A DNA stretch of 44,900 nucleotides from an uncultured Collinsella sp. (GCA_900539735.1 UQDE01000018.1:1-44900); one strand, 5' to 3'; positions 1 through 9,354 are shown, counted from the stretch's first letter. The notes: generated by a model from the sequence alone, not told the origin. Made by a program: numbers and translations.

Positions 1-53
1 CGTACATGTACGGATGAATATGGGAGGTGTTCGGATGAAGTTGATATTCAAGG
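1..53 (+). repeat. Leader module, left copy: truncated palindrome, RBS and ATG
   Basis: Bases 1-24 are the right part of a palindrome whose axis is at 6/7; the left half lies outside the window. Next comes a GGGAGG ribosome binding site (22-27) and ATGAAG at 35-40. A near-identical module lies in inverted orientation at 44826-44876, where the full 36-bp palindrome is visible. The two copies match through base 53 except for a few substitutions and then diverge abruptly. This is seen directly; a role in recombination or phase variation is inference. Confidence 0.75.
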
Positions 54-118
54 AAAGACGCTTCTTGCACCATCGAGAGCTCGACTATCGACGATTCATA
101 CGTGTCTCCTTATTATAG
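35..118 (+). CDS. 27-codon leader ORF fused out of frame to the surface protein
   Basis: An ATG at 35 follows a GGGAGG site with good spacing. It reads 27 codons (MKLIFKERRFLHH...) to a TAG at 116-118. It overlaps the beginning of the large surface-protein frame but is in a different phase. The first seven codons resemble those of the leader ORF at the far end of the window (MKSIIK). It is probably not a functional peptide but the start of a gene whose continuation has been exchanged or deleted. Translation of this ORF is uncertain. Confidence 0.35.
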   Translation: MKLIFKERRFLHHRELDYRRFIRVSLL

Positions 119-3100
119 TGATTACGGGCAAAGACTCGACATTCAGGACTCGCAGCGCTGCGCAATTTATGCCCTTGGTTCTGTGACGCTCGCCGGCAAC
201 ACGAAGGTCACTACGGCCAAGGCGAAGGGTGTCGATGCGTCCGATGTTGGCAGCTACGGTAAGGTTCATGTCGATAAGTCTTTTACGGGCGAAGCTGCCC
301 TGTCTGTCGACGATTCCAAGTTCGATTCCGAATCCAATAAGCAGCACTACTACTATGAATATGTGAACCTCGGCACGAGCGATCTCTCTCAGGAAGATCT
401 CGCGAGCAGGCTCAAGCTTGCCAACGCTGACCTTGCATACGACGTTACCGATGGCAAGGTCAAGGTTATCCATCGCAAGCACGAGCACGAGTGGACCTAT
501 TCCGCCAACAAGGATGGGTACAGCATCGCGGCTACGTGCAACGGACAGTATGAGGCCTCACACTGTGTCTACTCCAGGGACGGCGAGACGATCTCGCTGA
601 TGTCGTCCAAGAGCGGCGACCTGAGCTTTACCTACAACGGCGAACAGCGCGACGCCGTGCTTGCTACGACTAAGCCGTCTCAAAAGGACAACGCTGTAGC
701 CCAAGGCAAGGTAAAGATTGTGAGCGCGCGGTTCTATAGAGGCGTGGATGACAATAATCCCCAGGGCTTCGAGATGGAAGGGTCGCAGCCGTGCGATGCG
801 GGCACCTATCGCGTGGTGGCGACGGTCGCCGTCGAGGGGCAGAACGATGTTACGCTCGAGCGCGTGTTCACGATCAAGCCTGCCTCGCTTGCGGAGAAGG
901 ACTCCAACCGCAAGGATCTTTGCAAGGTCGAAATCATCGGCTACGACAAACTGAAGGATAACGTCAAGTTCAGCAACGGTGACGTGCTCAACGACGTTCC
1001 GTCTTATAAGTGGACGGGTGGGGAGATAACGCCTCGCATTAAGGTGACGTATAAGCTTGGCGACGAATGGATTGAGCTTAAAGAAGGTGTCGATTTCGAG
1101 CGTTTCGCTTGGGGCGAATCGGTGTCCGAGAAAGATCCCGGTGCGTATAGGAGCCAGGCTTGGGGCCTGGGAAACTTCACATACGGCAAGTTTTTCTACT
1201 GGAGCATCTACGGCACGCAGCTCAAGAATGTTCGGGCCAAGGGCTTTGACGGCATCTATGATGGCAAGGCTCACTCGCCGTCGGTGACGGTCGACAACGC
1301 CCCCGAGGGCATGCAGATCGAATATAGCGTCGATGGTGGCTCGCTGTACGAAGACCGAATCCCCTCCTATACCAATGTCACGCGCGATGTCTACGGCAAC
1401 GTGTGCGCCGAGACGATTAAATATCGTATTACCGCACCCGACTACGTGCCGGTGGAGGGCGAGCTCGAGATAAAGATCACCCCCGCCGAACAGGCTGCTC
1501 CCAAGGACGTTAAGACGACGGCCGCGACCGGACATGCCTTGGCGGATGGCAGCATCGACGGGATTGATAACACCTACGAGTGGAAAGCCGAGGCCGCCGG
1601 CGACTATCAGTGGATTGCCGAAGGCGAGACGTCGGTTAAGGGCCTCGCCGCTGGCAAATACAGCGTTCGTCTTAAGGCCGACCGTAACCATAACGCCTCT
1701 GAGGCCCTGACGGTTGAGGTCAAGGACGGCCCCAAGAAGGCCGACGGTAGCGGTTGGAAGCACGACGACGCCGAGCACTGGAACACCTGCACCTGCGGCA
1801 AGGAGGACGTTGACCGCGCAAAGCATGACTTTGAGTGGGTCGTCGACCATGCCGCTACGGCTGATAAACCCGGTTCCAAGCATGAGCGCTGCAAGACGTG
1901 CGGCTACGAGCGTGAGTCTGTCGAGATTCCGGCTTTCGGTATTACCGGCTACTCGGGTATCTACGATGGCGAAAAGCACGGCGTGACGGTTAACGCCGAG
2001 ACCGTCGCATCTATCCGGTATCGCGAGAAGGGCGAGAAGAAGTGGAGCGACGAGTCTCCGCTCATCTGCGATGCTGGCTCCAAGACCGTCGAGTTTAAGG
2101 CGACGCTCACGTCTGGCGACACCTGCGAGGGCGAGGTCGAGCTTAAGGTCGATCCCCGTCCGGTGACGGTGAAGCCCAAGGATGTTTCGAAGGTGTACGG
2201 TTATGACGATCCGGACTTTGAGCTCGAGGCTGTCGAGGGCACGATCCTCAAGGGCCACCCGCTCTCTTGGCTTAAGATTCACCGCGAGGCCGGCGAGAAC
2301 GTGGACACCTATACGCTGGCGATCGAGGAGAGCAAGGTCGGCGACAAGTGGGACAAGATCCAGCGGGCAAACTATGCTCCGACGCTCCAGACTGGTACGT
2401 TCGAGATCACCCCGCGCCAACTCGGTATTGGCTGGAAGATCGGAAGCTATACCTATAACGGCAAGCCTCAGGGCCCCGAGATTGTAATCAGCCATGTTGT
2501 CAAGGGTGACGAAGGCAGGGTTTATTATGCGACCGAGGGCGCAACGGCTGTCGATGCCGGTAACTATAAGGCGAAGGTGACGGGCCTCGCCGGCGACCCT
2601 GAGGTCATCAAGAACTATGTCCTTCCTGACAAATTCCTGGAGACGGGCTATACGATCTACAAGGCAGAGCAGGAGAAGCCCCAGGGGTTGAAGGCCACCG
2701 CCGAGACTATCCGTGGCAAGTGCGACGGCAAGATTGAGGGCGCACGCGGCCACGTTGCCTATCGCCTGTTCCGTACCCAAGCCGGGGACGTCGATGGCAA
2801 GACTATGGTTTCCGAGGACGGCAAGATTGAGAACCTTGCCGCCGGCGACTACCAGGTCTGGTATGCCGAGACCGATAACTACATGCCGTCCACACCCGTG
2901 GAAGTGCATGTCGGTCAGGGTAAGTACTTATGGGTCACCCTTTCTGGTGAGAATGATGCTTACTCGATAGACTGGCATAGCCCGAACAGACTGCAGTGGC
3001 ATGAAAGCGTGGAGTTCTCGGTAAAGATCTCCGATGGCTACTTTGCGGGCGACGACTTTGCCGTTAAGGCGAACGGCGTTGTTCTCGAGAAGGGTGAGGA

Positions 3101-5204
3101 CGGAAAGTACGTTCTCAGCAATGTCGAGGAGAAGACTATCATCACCGTCGAGGGCGTGCGCAAGCACGAGGCCGTGAACGATGAGTGGCTCTCCGACGAC
3201 AGCACGCATTGGCATCGGTGCGCCTGTGGTGACAAGATCGACGAGGCTGCGCACACCTTTGAGTGGGTTGTCGACAAGGCACCCACGGCAACCGAGGTGG
3301 GCTCCAAGCATCAGCAGTGCACGGTTTGTGGGCATGCGTTGCCTGCAGTCGAGATTCCGACTGCCGCCATCGTTGGCTACTCCGACGAGTACGACGGTGC
3401 GTATCACACGGTCGATGCGACGAGACTGCCCGAGGGCGCAACGGCTCAGTACAGCACCGACGGCAAGAATTGGTCCCCCGAGGCCCCCAAGATTAAGGAC
3501 GTCGGCAAACTGACCGTCGCCTACAAGGTGACGATTGACGGTGCGACCGCCGAGGGCAAGGTTGAGCTCGAGGTCAAGCCGTGCACGATTACGGTCACCG
3601 CCCAGGACGCTTCTAAGACCTACGGCGAGGCTGACCCCGTGTTTACGTGGGATGTCACTTCTGGCAAACTCGTCGCGGGCGAAACGCTTCAGGGCCTCGA
3701 GATCGAGCGCGAAAATAACGACAACGTGCGCGACGGCGGCTATGCTCTGCAGCTGACGCAGCCCGAGGGTGCAAACCCCAACTACGGCATCACGTTCGTC
3801 GACGGCACGTTCACCATCAACCAGCGTCTGCTCACTGTGGCATGGGGCACCACCGAGTTCACCTATGATGGCAAGGAACACTGCCCCGAGGCGACGCTCG
3901 GCAACGTCATCGGCAAGGATGACCTTGGTGCGACCGTCGAGGGCTCCCAGGTCGAGGCCGGCGATTCGTACCAGGCGAACCTCACCGCACTGACGGGCAA
4001 GGCCGCTGGCAACTACGCGCTTCCGACCGAGGGCCTGACGTGCGACTTCTCCATCAAGAACGCCGCGCAGGGCGCGCCGGTGGTCCAGGCTGCGGCCGAG
4101 ACCGTGAGCGGCAAGCGTGACGGCAAGGTCACGGGCGTCGACGCGACGATGGAGTGGCGCGCCAAGGGTACCGCCGAGTATCAGGCGGTGGGCGAGGGCA
4201 CGGCCGAGCTTGCGGGTCTTGCCGCCGGCACGTATGAGGTGCGCTACCAGGCCAAGGTCAACTACGACGCCTCTTCCGCCACCGAGGTTACCGTGGCGGC
4301 CGGCCCCAAGCTGGTCGTGACGCTGCCGAGCAATCAGGTGGGCTACGCGCTCACCTCGACGGCAACCGAGCTCGATTGGCACGGGACTGCAACGCTCACC
4401 ATGAGCATCGACAGCGCGTACTTTGCGGGCAAGGACTACGCCGTCAAGGTCAACGGCACGTCCGTTAAGCTTTCCGCCAAGGGCACCTATGAGCTCAAGG
4501 ATGTCGAGGGCGACGTGAATGTGACGGTCGAGGGCATCCTCAAGCACGAGCCCGACGGCTCTGGCTGGGCGCACGACGCCAAGAATCACTGGCATGTCTG
4601 CCGCTGCGGCGAAGTTCTCGACAAGGCCGAGCATACCTTTGAGTGGGTCATCGACAAGCCGGCGACCACCGAGGCCAAGGGCGAGAAGCACCAGGAGTGC
4701 AGGGTCTGCGGTGAGAAGGGCAAGTCTGAGGAGGTCGCGATTCTGGCGCCCGAGATCATCGACGGCAAGGGCCAGACGATGGTGGTCGACGCCGCCAAGG
4801 ACCTGAGCTTCCGTTCGAACGCGCCGCTCAAGTTCTTCCAGAAGGTGCTGGTTGACGATAAGGAGGTCGCGGCCGAGAACTACGAGCTCACCGAGGGCTC
4901 TACGATCGTGACGCTCAAGGCGAGCTTCCTGAATACGCTCGGCGTGGGCGAACACAAGCTGAGCGTGGTTTCGGCTACGGGCACTGCCGAGACGACCTTC
5001 ACCGTTGCCGAGGCCGCCAAGCCCGCTCCTGGTCAGACCACCACGACTACTACGACCACGACCACGACTTCCAAGCCTAAGAAGAAGGCTGGCAAGGAGA
5101 CGTTGCCTGAGTCCGGCGACAGCGAGTACGCCATGGCTGGTGCCGTATTCGCAGCCGGTGCGGCAGCTCTGCTGCTGGCTTGGGCCATGAAGCGCCGCGC
5201 GTAG
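102..5204 (+). CDS. Large repeat-containing cell-wall-anchored surface protein, 5' end missing
   Basis: The 1700-residue frame is open back to base 45 (a TGA lies at 42-44). The GTG at 102 is only the first possible start and has no ribosome binding site. No signal peptide is present, although the C-terminus is a sorting signal: an eleven-Thr linker (residues 1646-1656), LPESG at 1668, a hydrophobic stretch and MKRRA. Between them are three Cys/His repeats of about 65 residues (starting near 546, 1019 and 1479) with CxCG...H.FEWV.D...KH..C..CG, and two MBG-type beta modules with YGYDDPDF (about 699) and YGEADPVF (about 1173). The architecture fits a sortase-anchored stalk or adhesin. The gene is probably a 5'-truncated or silent cassette, because the preceding ATG leader is out of frame. 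Ligand unknown. Confidence 0.8.
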   Translation: MSPYYSDYGQRLDIQDSQRCAIYALGSVTLAGNTKVTTAKAKGVDASDVGSYGKVHVDKSFTGEAALSVDDSKFDSESNKQHYYYEYVNLGTSDLSQEDLASRLKLANADLAYDVTDGKVKVIHRKHEHEWTYSANKDGYSIAATCNGQYEASHCVYSRDGETISLMSSKSGDLSFTYNGEQRDAVLATTKPSQKDNAVAQGKVKIVSARFYRGVDDNNPQGFEMEGSQPCDAGTYRVVATVAVEGQNDVTLERVFTIKPASLAEKDSNRKDLCKVEIIGYDKLKDNVKFSNGDVLNDVPSYKWTGGEITPRIKVTYKLGDEWIELKEGVDFERFAWGESVSEKDPGAYRSQAWGLGNFTYGKFFYWSIYGTQLKNVRAKGFDGIYDGKAHSPSVTVDNAPEGMQIEYSVDGGSLYEDRIPSYTNVTRDVYGNVCAETIKYRITAPDYVPVEGELEIKITPAEQAAPKDVKTTAATGHALADGSIDGIDNTYEWKAEAAGDYQWIAEGETSVKGLAAGKYSVRLKADRNHNASEALTVEVKDGPKKADGSGWKHDDAEHWNTCTCGKEDVDRAKHDFEWVVDHAATADKPGSKHERCKTCGYERESVEIPAFGITGYSGIYDGEKHGVTVNAETVASIRYREKGEKKWSDESPLICDAGSKTVEFKATLTSGDTCEGEVELKVDPRPVTVKPKDVSKVYGYDDPDFELEAVEGTILKGHPLSWLKIHREAGENVDTYTLAIEESKVGDKWDKIQRANYAPTLQTGTFEITPRQLGIGWKIGSYTYNGKPQGPEIVISHVVKGDEGRVYYATEGATAVDAGNYKAKVTGLAGDPEVIKNYVLPDKFLETGYTIYKAEQEKPQGLKATAETIRGKCDGKIEGARGHVAYRLFRTQAGDVDGKTMVSEDGKIENLAAGDYQVWYAETDNYMPSTPVEVHVGQGKYLWVTLSGENDAYSIDWHSPNRLQWHESVEFSVKISDGYFAGDDFAVKANGVVLEKGEDGKYVLSNVEEKTIITVEGVRKHEAVNDEWLSDDSTHWHRCACGDKIDEAAHTFEWVVDKAPTATEVGSKHQQCTVCGHALPAVEIPTAAIVGYSDEYDGAYHTVDATRLPEGATAQYSTDGKNWSPEAPKIKDVGKLTVAYKVTIDGATAEGKVELEVKPCTITVTAQDASKTYGEADPVFTWDVTSGKLVAGETLQGLEIERENNDNVRDGGYALQLTQPEGANPNYGITFVDGTFTINQRLLTVAWGTTEFTYDGKEHCPEATLGNVIGKDDLGATVEGSQVEAGDSYQANLTALTGKAAGNYALPTEGLTCDFSIKNAAQGAPVVQAAAETVSGKRDGKVTGVDATMEWRAKGTAEYQAVGEGTAELAGLAAGTYEVRYQAKVNYDASSATEVTVAAGPKLVVTLPSNQVGYALTSTATELDWHGTATLTMSIDSAYFAGKDYAVKVNGTSVKLSAKGTYELKDVEGDVNVTVEGILKHEPDGSGWAHDAKNHWHVCRCGEVLDKAEHTFEWVIDKPATTEAKGEKHQECRVCGEKGKSEEVAILAPEIIDGKGQTMVVDAAKDLSFRSNAPLKFFQKVLVDDKEVAAENYELTEGSTIVTLKASFLNTLGVGEHKLSVVSATGTAETTFTVAEAAKPAPGQTTTTTTTTTTTSKPKKKAGKETLPESGDSEYAMAGAVFAAGAAALLLAWAMKRRA

Positions 5205-5297
5205 TCGCGCGCCAGTCCCCAGCGGGTCCGGATCGAGCGATTCGGGCCCGCTTCTATGCCAACCGCCTCTCGGACCAAGACAAAACGGGCTGCTCGA

Positions 5298-5366
5298 ATC
5301 ATGGGGCGGGTCCATTTTCAACTATCCTCAGCTTGCCAGTTCGAAAATGGACCCGCCGCATGATTG
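5298..5366. repeat. Inverted repeat downstream of the surface gene
   Basis: Arms of about 22 bases containing GGCGGGTCCATTTTC and its complement (5298-5319 and 5344-5366) flank a 24-base loop, with one mismatch near the GGCGGG end. There is no clear T-run for the surface gene, so it could be either a terminator or one of the dispersed foldback elements of this genome. Confidence 0.6.
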
Positions 5367-5385
5367 AATCTTTATTTCAACTTTA

Positions 5386-5429
5386 CACCTGGCTTTACAG
5401 CTGTCTTGTCAGCTGTAAAGCCAGGTGTC
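5386..5429. promoter_or_regulatory. Perfect palindrome before nadA, candidate NiaR operator
   Basis: Two perfect 19-base arms (5386-5404 and 5411-5429) flank the six-base loop TCTTGT. The element sits about 40 bases upstream of nadA and is not followed by a T-run, so it reads better as an operator than as a terminator. The last gene of the operon encodes a 3H-domain repressor of the NiaR family, which in other bacteria controls nad genes in response to nicotinate. Assignment of this site to that protein is inference. Confidence 0.55.
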
Positions 5430-5469
5430 ATACTAAAGCCCCAAGATTCGCCAAAAGAGAGGGGCCTTG

Positions 5470-6495
5470 ATGGCACAGAGCGCGAACATGGATGCATCGG
5501 AGCTTGCACGCGATATCGCGGCCGGCCTGGCATCGGCAACGACGGCAACGGAGCGCGCGGCGCTGGTACCCGCAGAGCTCGTCGAGGCCATTCATCAGCT
5601 AAAAACCCAACGTGACGCAGTGATCCTGGCGCACTATTATGTGGCGCCCGAGGTCCAAGCCGTTGCCGATTACGTCGGCGACAGCTTCTACCTGGCAAAA
5701 CTCGCCAAGAGCCTGCCGCAGCAGACTATCGTGCTGTGCGGCGTAGAGTTTATGGGCGAGAGCGCCAAGCTGCTCAATCCCACCAAGACCGTGCTGCTGC
5801 CCGAGCCGGGCGCGGACTGTCCCATGGCGCACATGGTCAAGCGCGAGACGGTCGACGCGGCGCGCGCCGAGTATGGCGACGACCTGGCCGTGGTGTGCTA
5901 CGTCAACTCCACGGTCGAGATCAAGAGCTGGAGTGACGTGTGCGTTACCAGCTCTAACGCCGTCAAGATCGTCTCCGAGCTTCCGCAGCAGCACATCTTG
6001 TTCATTCCCGACCAGAACCTGGGCCGCTTTGTGGCCGAGCAGGTGCCCCAAAAGCACGTCATCCTCAACAACGGCTACTGCCCGCGTCATCACATCATCA
6101 CCGTCGAGCAGATCGTCGACGCGCAGGAGGCGCATCCCGACGCGCTCGTGCTGGCGCACCCCGAGTGCAAGGCCGACGTCCTGGCCGAGGCTGACTACAT
6201 CGGCTCCACTGCCGGCATCATCAAGTATGCCGAGGAGTCGGACGCGAGCGAGTTCATCATCGTGACGGTCCGCGGCGTGCTCTACGAACTCGAGCGCCGC
6301 TGCCAGGGCACCGGCAAGAAGTTTTACTTCCCTGCGGTGCAGCCCACTTGCGTCAACATGGATCTCATCACGCTCGAAAAACTCGTGCACTGCCTGGAGA
6401 CGGGCGAGGGCGAGGTGCAGATTGGCGTGTCGGAAGAGGCTGCCGATCAGGCCAAGCTCACGCTCGACCGCATGCTCGAGTACGCGGCGCGCTAA
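5470..6495 (+). CDS. nadA: Quinolinate synthase NadA
   Basis: NadA condenses iminoaspartate (made by NadB) with dihydroxyacetone phosphate to quinolinate, using an oxygen-sensitive [4Fe-4S] cluster in the cytoplasm. The 341-residue product carries LAHYY near residue 54 and the three expected cluster cysteines: C90 in VLCGVEF, C204 in NGYCPRHH and C294 in QPTCVNM. Length is normal for the family. I chose the ATG at 5470 rather than the TTG at 5467 because it is better spaced from AGAGAGGGG (5456-5464). It is the first gene of nadA-nadB-nadC-niaR, just downstream of the palindromic operator candidate. Confidence 0.95.
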   Translation: MAQSANMDASELARDIAAGLASATTATERAALVPAELVEAIHQLKTQRDAVILAHYYVAPEVQAVADYVGDSFYLAKLAKSLPQQTIVLCGVEFMGESAKLLNPTKTVLLPEPGADCPMAHMVKRETVDAARAEYGDDLAVVCYVNSTVEIKSWSDVCVTSSNAVKIVSELPQQHILFIPDQNLGRFVAEQVPQKHVILNNGYCPRHHIITVEQIVDAQEAHPDALVLAHPECKADVLAEADYIGSTAGIIKYAEESDASEFIIVTVRGVLYELERRCQGTGKKFYFPAVQPTCVNMDLITLEKLVHCLETGEGEVQIGVSEEAADQAKLTLDRMLEYAAR

Positions 6496-6551
6496 GCCAA
6501 TGTGACATGAGGGACCATCCCTTATGCCACATTACAAGGGAGAGGATTCCT

Positions 6552-7928
6552 GTGGAAACCAAACAATACCCCGATATGGAATGCGACGTCGTCATTGCCG
6601 GCTGCGGCGTGGCGGGCCTGTATGCGGCCCTCAATCTGCCGACGAGCACGCGCGTGATCATGCTCTCCAAGGGCGCCGTCGACGAGTGCGATTCCATGCT
6701 CGCGCAGGGCGGCATCTGCGTGCTGCCCGAGGGCTCGGACTACGACGCCTTCTTTGAGGACACCATGCACGCGGGTCATTACGAGAACCGTCGCGAGAGC
6801 GTCGACATCATGATTCGCTCGAGCCGCTCGGTCATCAACGACCTGCTGGCCATGGGCGTGGACTTTGAGCGCAAGGCCGACGGCGGCCTCGACTTTACCC
6901 GCGAGGGCGCGCACAGCCGTCCGCGTATCGCCTTCCATGCCGACATTACGGGCAAGGAGATTACGACCAAGCTGCTCCAGGCTGTCCGCAAGCTGGACAA
7001 CGTGCAGATTCTTGAGCACGTGGCCATGACCGACATCCTGACGGCCGAGCGCGATGGGGTCACGGTGTGCACTGGCGTCGTCGCTGTTGCCGTGGACGAG
7101 GACAACTCGGTCCGCCCCGCCGACGAACTGGCACATGCCGCCGAGGGCGTGCATACCGGCGAGCCGTTTGAGATTCATGCTCGCCACACGTTGTGGGCGA
7201 CGGGCGGTATCGGCGGCGTATACGACCACTCCACCAACTACCCGCAGCTCACCGGCGACGCCTGCTACATCGCGCAGGAGCACGGCATTACGATGGAGCA
7301 TCTTGACTACGTGCAGATTCACCCCACGGGACTGTTCTCGCCGCAGCCGGGCCGCACCTTCCTGATCAGCGAGAGCTGCCGCGGCGAGGGCGCGATTCTG
7401 CTCAACGCCGCCGGCGAGCGCTTTACCGACGAACTGCAGCCGCGCGACGTGGTCGCCGCCGCTATCCGCGAGCAGATGAAGCAGGACGGCACCGAGCATG
7501 AGTGGCTGAGCTTTGCCCCCGTCGAGCGCGACGTGGTGACCGGGCACTTCGCCAACATCCGTGCGCGCTGCCTTGAGGACGGTCGCGACATCCTGGATGA
7601 ACCCATTCCCGTCACGCCCACGCAGCACTACTTTATGGGCGGCGTGTGGGTCGACAAGGACGGCCGCACCTCGATGCCCGAGCTCTACGCCGCCGGCGAG
7701 ACGGCTTGCAACGGCGTTCACGGCAAGAATCGCCTAGCTTCCAACAGCCTGCTCGAGTCCCTAGTCTGGGGTCGCCGCGCTGCTTGGCGTATGCGCACCG
7801 GCGAGTCGCTGGCCGTGGAGCAGGCGGGCGAGCCCGCGCTCGATGGCCGTCATCGCGCCCTGAGCGCCGACACCCTGGCAATCGATGATTTGGCCCGTGC
7901 CGCCGGTACGCAGGCCGTGGAGGAGTAG
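6552..7928 (+). CDS. nadB: L-aspartate oxidase NadB
   Basis: This FAD enzyme oxidizes L-aspartate to iminoaspartate for NadA; anaerobes use fumarate or another acceptor. The 458-residue product has the dinucleotide-binding VVIAGCGVAG (residues 13-22), LAQGGI, ATGGIGGVY, the active-site block SESCRGEGAIL, and the C-terminal flavin segment GETACNGVHGKNRLASNSLL. The frame continues far upstream, but the GTG at 6552 is preceded by GGGAGAGG (6539-6545) and begins right before the Rossmann strand. It is shorter than the usual 510-540 residues because the C-terminal helical domain is reduced. It lies 56 bases after nadA and stops 3 bases before nadC. Confidence 0.93.
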   Translation: METKQYPDMECDVVIAGCGVAGLYAALNLPTSTRVIMLSKGAVDECDSMLAQGGICVLPEGSDYDAFFEDTMHAGHYENRRESVDIMIRSSRSVINDLLAMGVDFERKADGGLDFTREGAHSRPRIAFHADITGKEITTKLLQAVRKLDNVQILEHVAMTDILTAERDGVTVCTGVVAVAVDEDNSVRPADELAHAAEGVHTGEPFEIHARHTLWATGGIGGVYDHSTNYPQLTGDACYIAQEHGITMEHLDYVQIHPTGLFSPQPGRTFLISESCRGEGAILLNAAGERFTDELQPRDVVAAAIREQMKQDGTEHEWLSFAPVERDVVTGHFANIRARCLEDGRDILDEPIPVTPTQHYFMGGVWVDKDGRTSMPELYAAGETACNGVHGKNRLASNSLLESLVWGRRAAWRMRTGESLAVEQAGEPALDGRHRALSADTLAIDDLARAAGTQAVEE

Positions 7929-7931
7929 ACC

Positions 7932-8792
7932 ATGAATCCCATTACCATGAAGCTCGTCGTCGATGATCTGATTCTGCAGGCTCTGCGCGAGGACATTACG
8001 TTTGAGGACGTGAGCACAGCGAGCGTGTGCCCCACGGCGCGCCCCGCCACGGTGGAGCTCATCGCCAAGGCTGACGGCATCATCGCCGGCCTGGATGTGT
8101 TCGCCCGCACCTTTGAGCTGCTGGATCCGCAGAGCTCGGTGCTCTTTGATGTTGCCGACGGTGACGAGGTGCACGCCGGCGACCATGTGGGTCAGGTGCG
8201 CGGCGACGCGCGCGTGTTGCTTTCGGGCGAGCGCGTGGCGCTCAACTACCTGCAGCGCATGAGCGGCATCGCTACTTACACGCATCGGATGGCGGCTGCG
8301 CTCGAGGGCACCAAGACCGTGCTTGTCGACACGCGCAAGACCACACCGGGCATGCGTGTGTTTGAAAAGGCGGCAGTCGAGATCGGCGGTGGCAGCAACC
8401 ACCGCTATAACCTGTCGACGGCTGTCATGCTCAAGGACAACCACATCGACGCCGCCGGTGGCGTGACGCGTGCGATCGAGATGGCGCGCGCCCATGCATC
8501 GTTTACCACGACGGTCGAGATCGAGTGTGAGAACCTGGACATGGCGCGCGAGGCTGTGGAGGCCGGCGCCGATATCATCATGTTCGACAACATGACCCAC
8601 GACGACATGGCTGCCGCGATTGAGCTTATCGCCGGCCGCGCCAAGACCGAGTGCTCGGGCAATGTGGATGCCAGCAATATCCGCGCCCTGGCTGATCTGG
8701 GCGTCGACTACATTAGCTCGGGGGCGTTGACGCACTCTGCGCCGATTCTCGACCTCTCGCTTAAGCACCTGCGTCTGCTGGACGGTAAATAA
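7932..8792 (+). CDS. nadC: Nicotinate-nucleotide pyrophosphorylase (carboxylating) NadC
   Basis: NadC converts quinolinate and PRPP to nicotinate mononucleotide, CO2 and pyrophosphate, completing the de novo branch into NAD. The 286-residue protein has the substrate-binding DTRKTTPGMR, the E-x-GGGxNHRYNL segment and LKDNH, all hallmarks of the family. ATG at 7932 follows GGAGGAG (7919-7925), which overlaps the end of nadB. The stop codon overlaps the start of the next gene in TAATG, implying translational coupling. Confidence 0.96.
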   Translation: MNPITMKLVVDDLILQALREDITFEDVSTASVCPTARPATVELIAKADGIIAGLDVFARTFELLDPQSSVLFDVADGDEVHAGDHVGQVRGDARVLLSGERVALNYLQRMSGIATYTHRMAAALEGTKTVLVDTRKTTPGMRVFEKAAVEIGGGSNHRYNLSTAVMLKDNHIDAAGGVTRAIEMARAHASFTTTVEIECENLDMAREAVEAGADIIMFDNMTHDDMAAAIELIAGRAKTECSGNVDASNIRALADLGVDYISSGALTHSAPILDLSLKHLRLLDGK

Positions 8793-9337
8793 TGAACGCC
8801 CGCGAGCGTCGCCGTGCCATCATGGCCGTGCTCGAGGGGGCCAAGGGGCCCGTATCGGGCAGCGCACTTGCTCGTGAGGTGGGTGTGAGCCGCCAGATTG
8901 TCGTGCAAGACATCGCCCTGCTGCGCGCCGATGGGCACGATATCGTGGCGACCAACCGTGGTTATGTGCTGCAGGAGGCCCCCAGCAGCCCCGCTGTGCC
9001 CACGCGTCTTGTTAAGGTGCGCCACAGTGTGGAGCAGGCGGGCGACGAGCTTACGAGTATCGTCGACGCGGGCGGCGCCGTGCTCAACGTGATCGTCAAC
9101 CATCGTGTGTACGGCAAGATCACGGCCGACCTGGACATCCGCAACCGTCGCGATGTTGAGCGCTATCTGCGCGATATCGAGAGTGGCAAGAGCTTTCCGC
9201 TGCTAACGGTGACCAGCGGCTATCACTTCCATCGCATTGCGGCGGAGGACGAGCAGACCCTCGACGAGATCGAGGCCATGCTCAAGGAAAAGGGCTATCT
9301 GGCAGATCTGATGCCCTACGAAGATGACCTGTCCTAG
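8792..9337 (+). CDS. niaR: NiaR-type transcriptional repressor of NAD synthesis (HTH_11 plus 3H domain)
   Basis: A 181-residue protein with a winged helix-turn-helix in residues 5-60 (SGSALAREVGVSRQIVVQDI) and a C-terminal 3H domain in residues 75-170. The conserved histidines are seen as RHS (H78), NHRVYG (H104) and GYHFHR (H145/H147). In characterized NiaR/YrxA proteins these residues bind metal and the domain senses nicotinate. It begins inside the nadC stop codon, so it is co-translated with the pathway it probably represses. The likely target is the palindrome in front of nadA. Confidence 0.88.
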   Translation: MNARERRRAIMAVLEGAKGPVSGSALAREVGVSRQIVVQDIALLRADGHDIVATNRGYVLQEAPSSPAVPTRLVKVRHSVEQAGDELTSIVDAGGAVLNVIVNHRVYGKITADLDIRNRRDVERYLRDIESGKSFPLLTVTSGYHFHRIAAEDEQTLDEIEAMLKEKGYLADLMPYEDDLS

Positions 9338-9354
9338 TAACGACGAATGCAAAA

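Noticed and set aside
558..5321. Long minus-strand open frames opposite the surface protein
   Set aside because: They are mirror frames of a GC-rich gene with codon bias; no ribosome sites, unnatural His/Arg/Leu composition.
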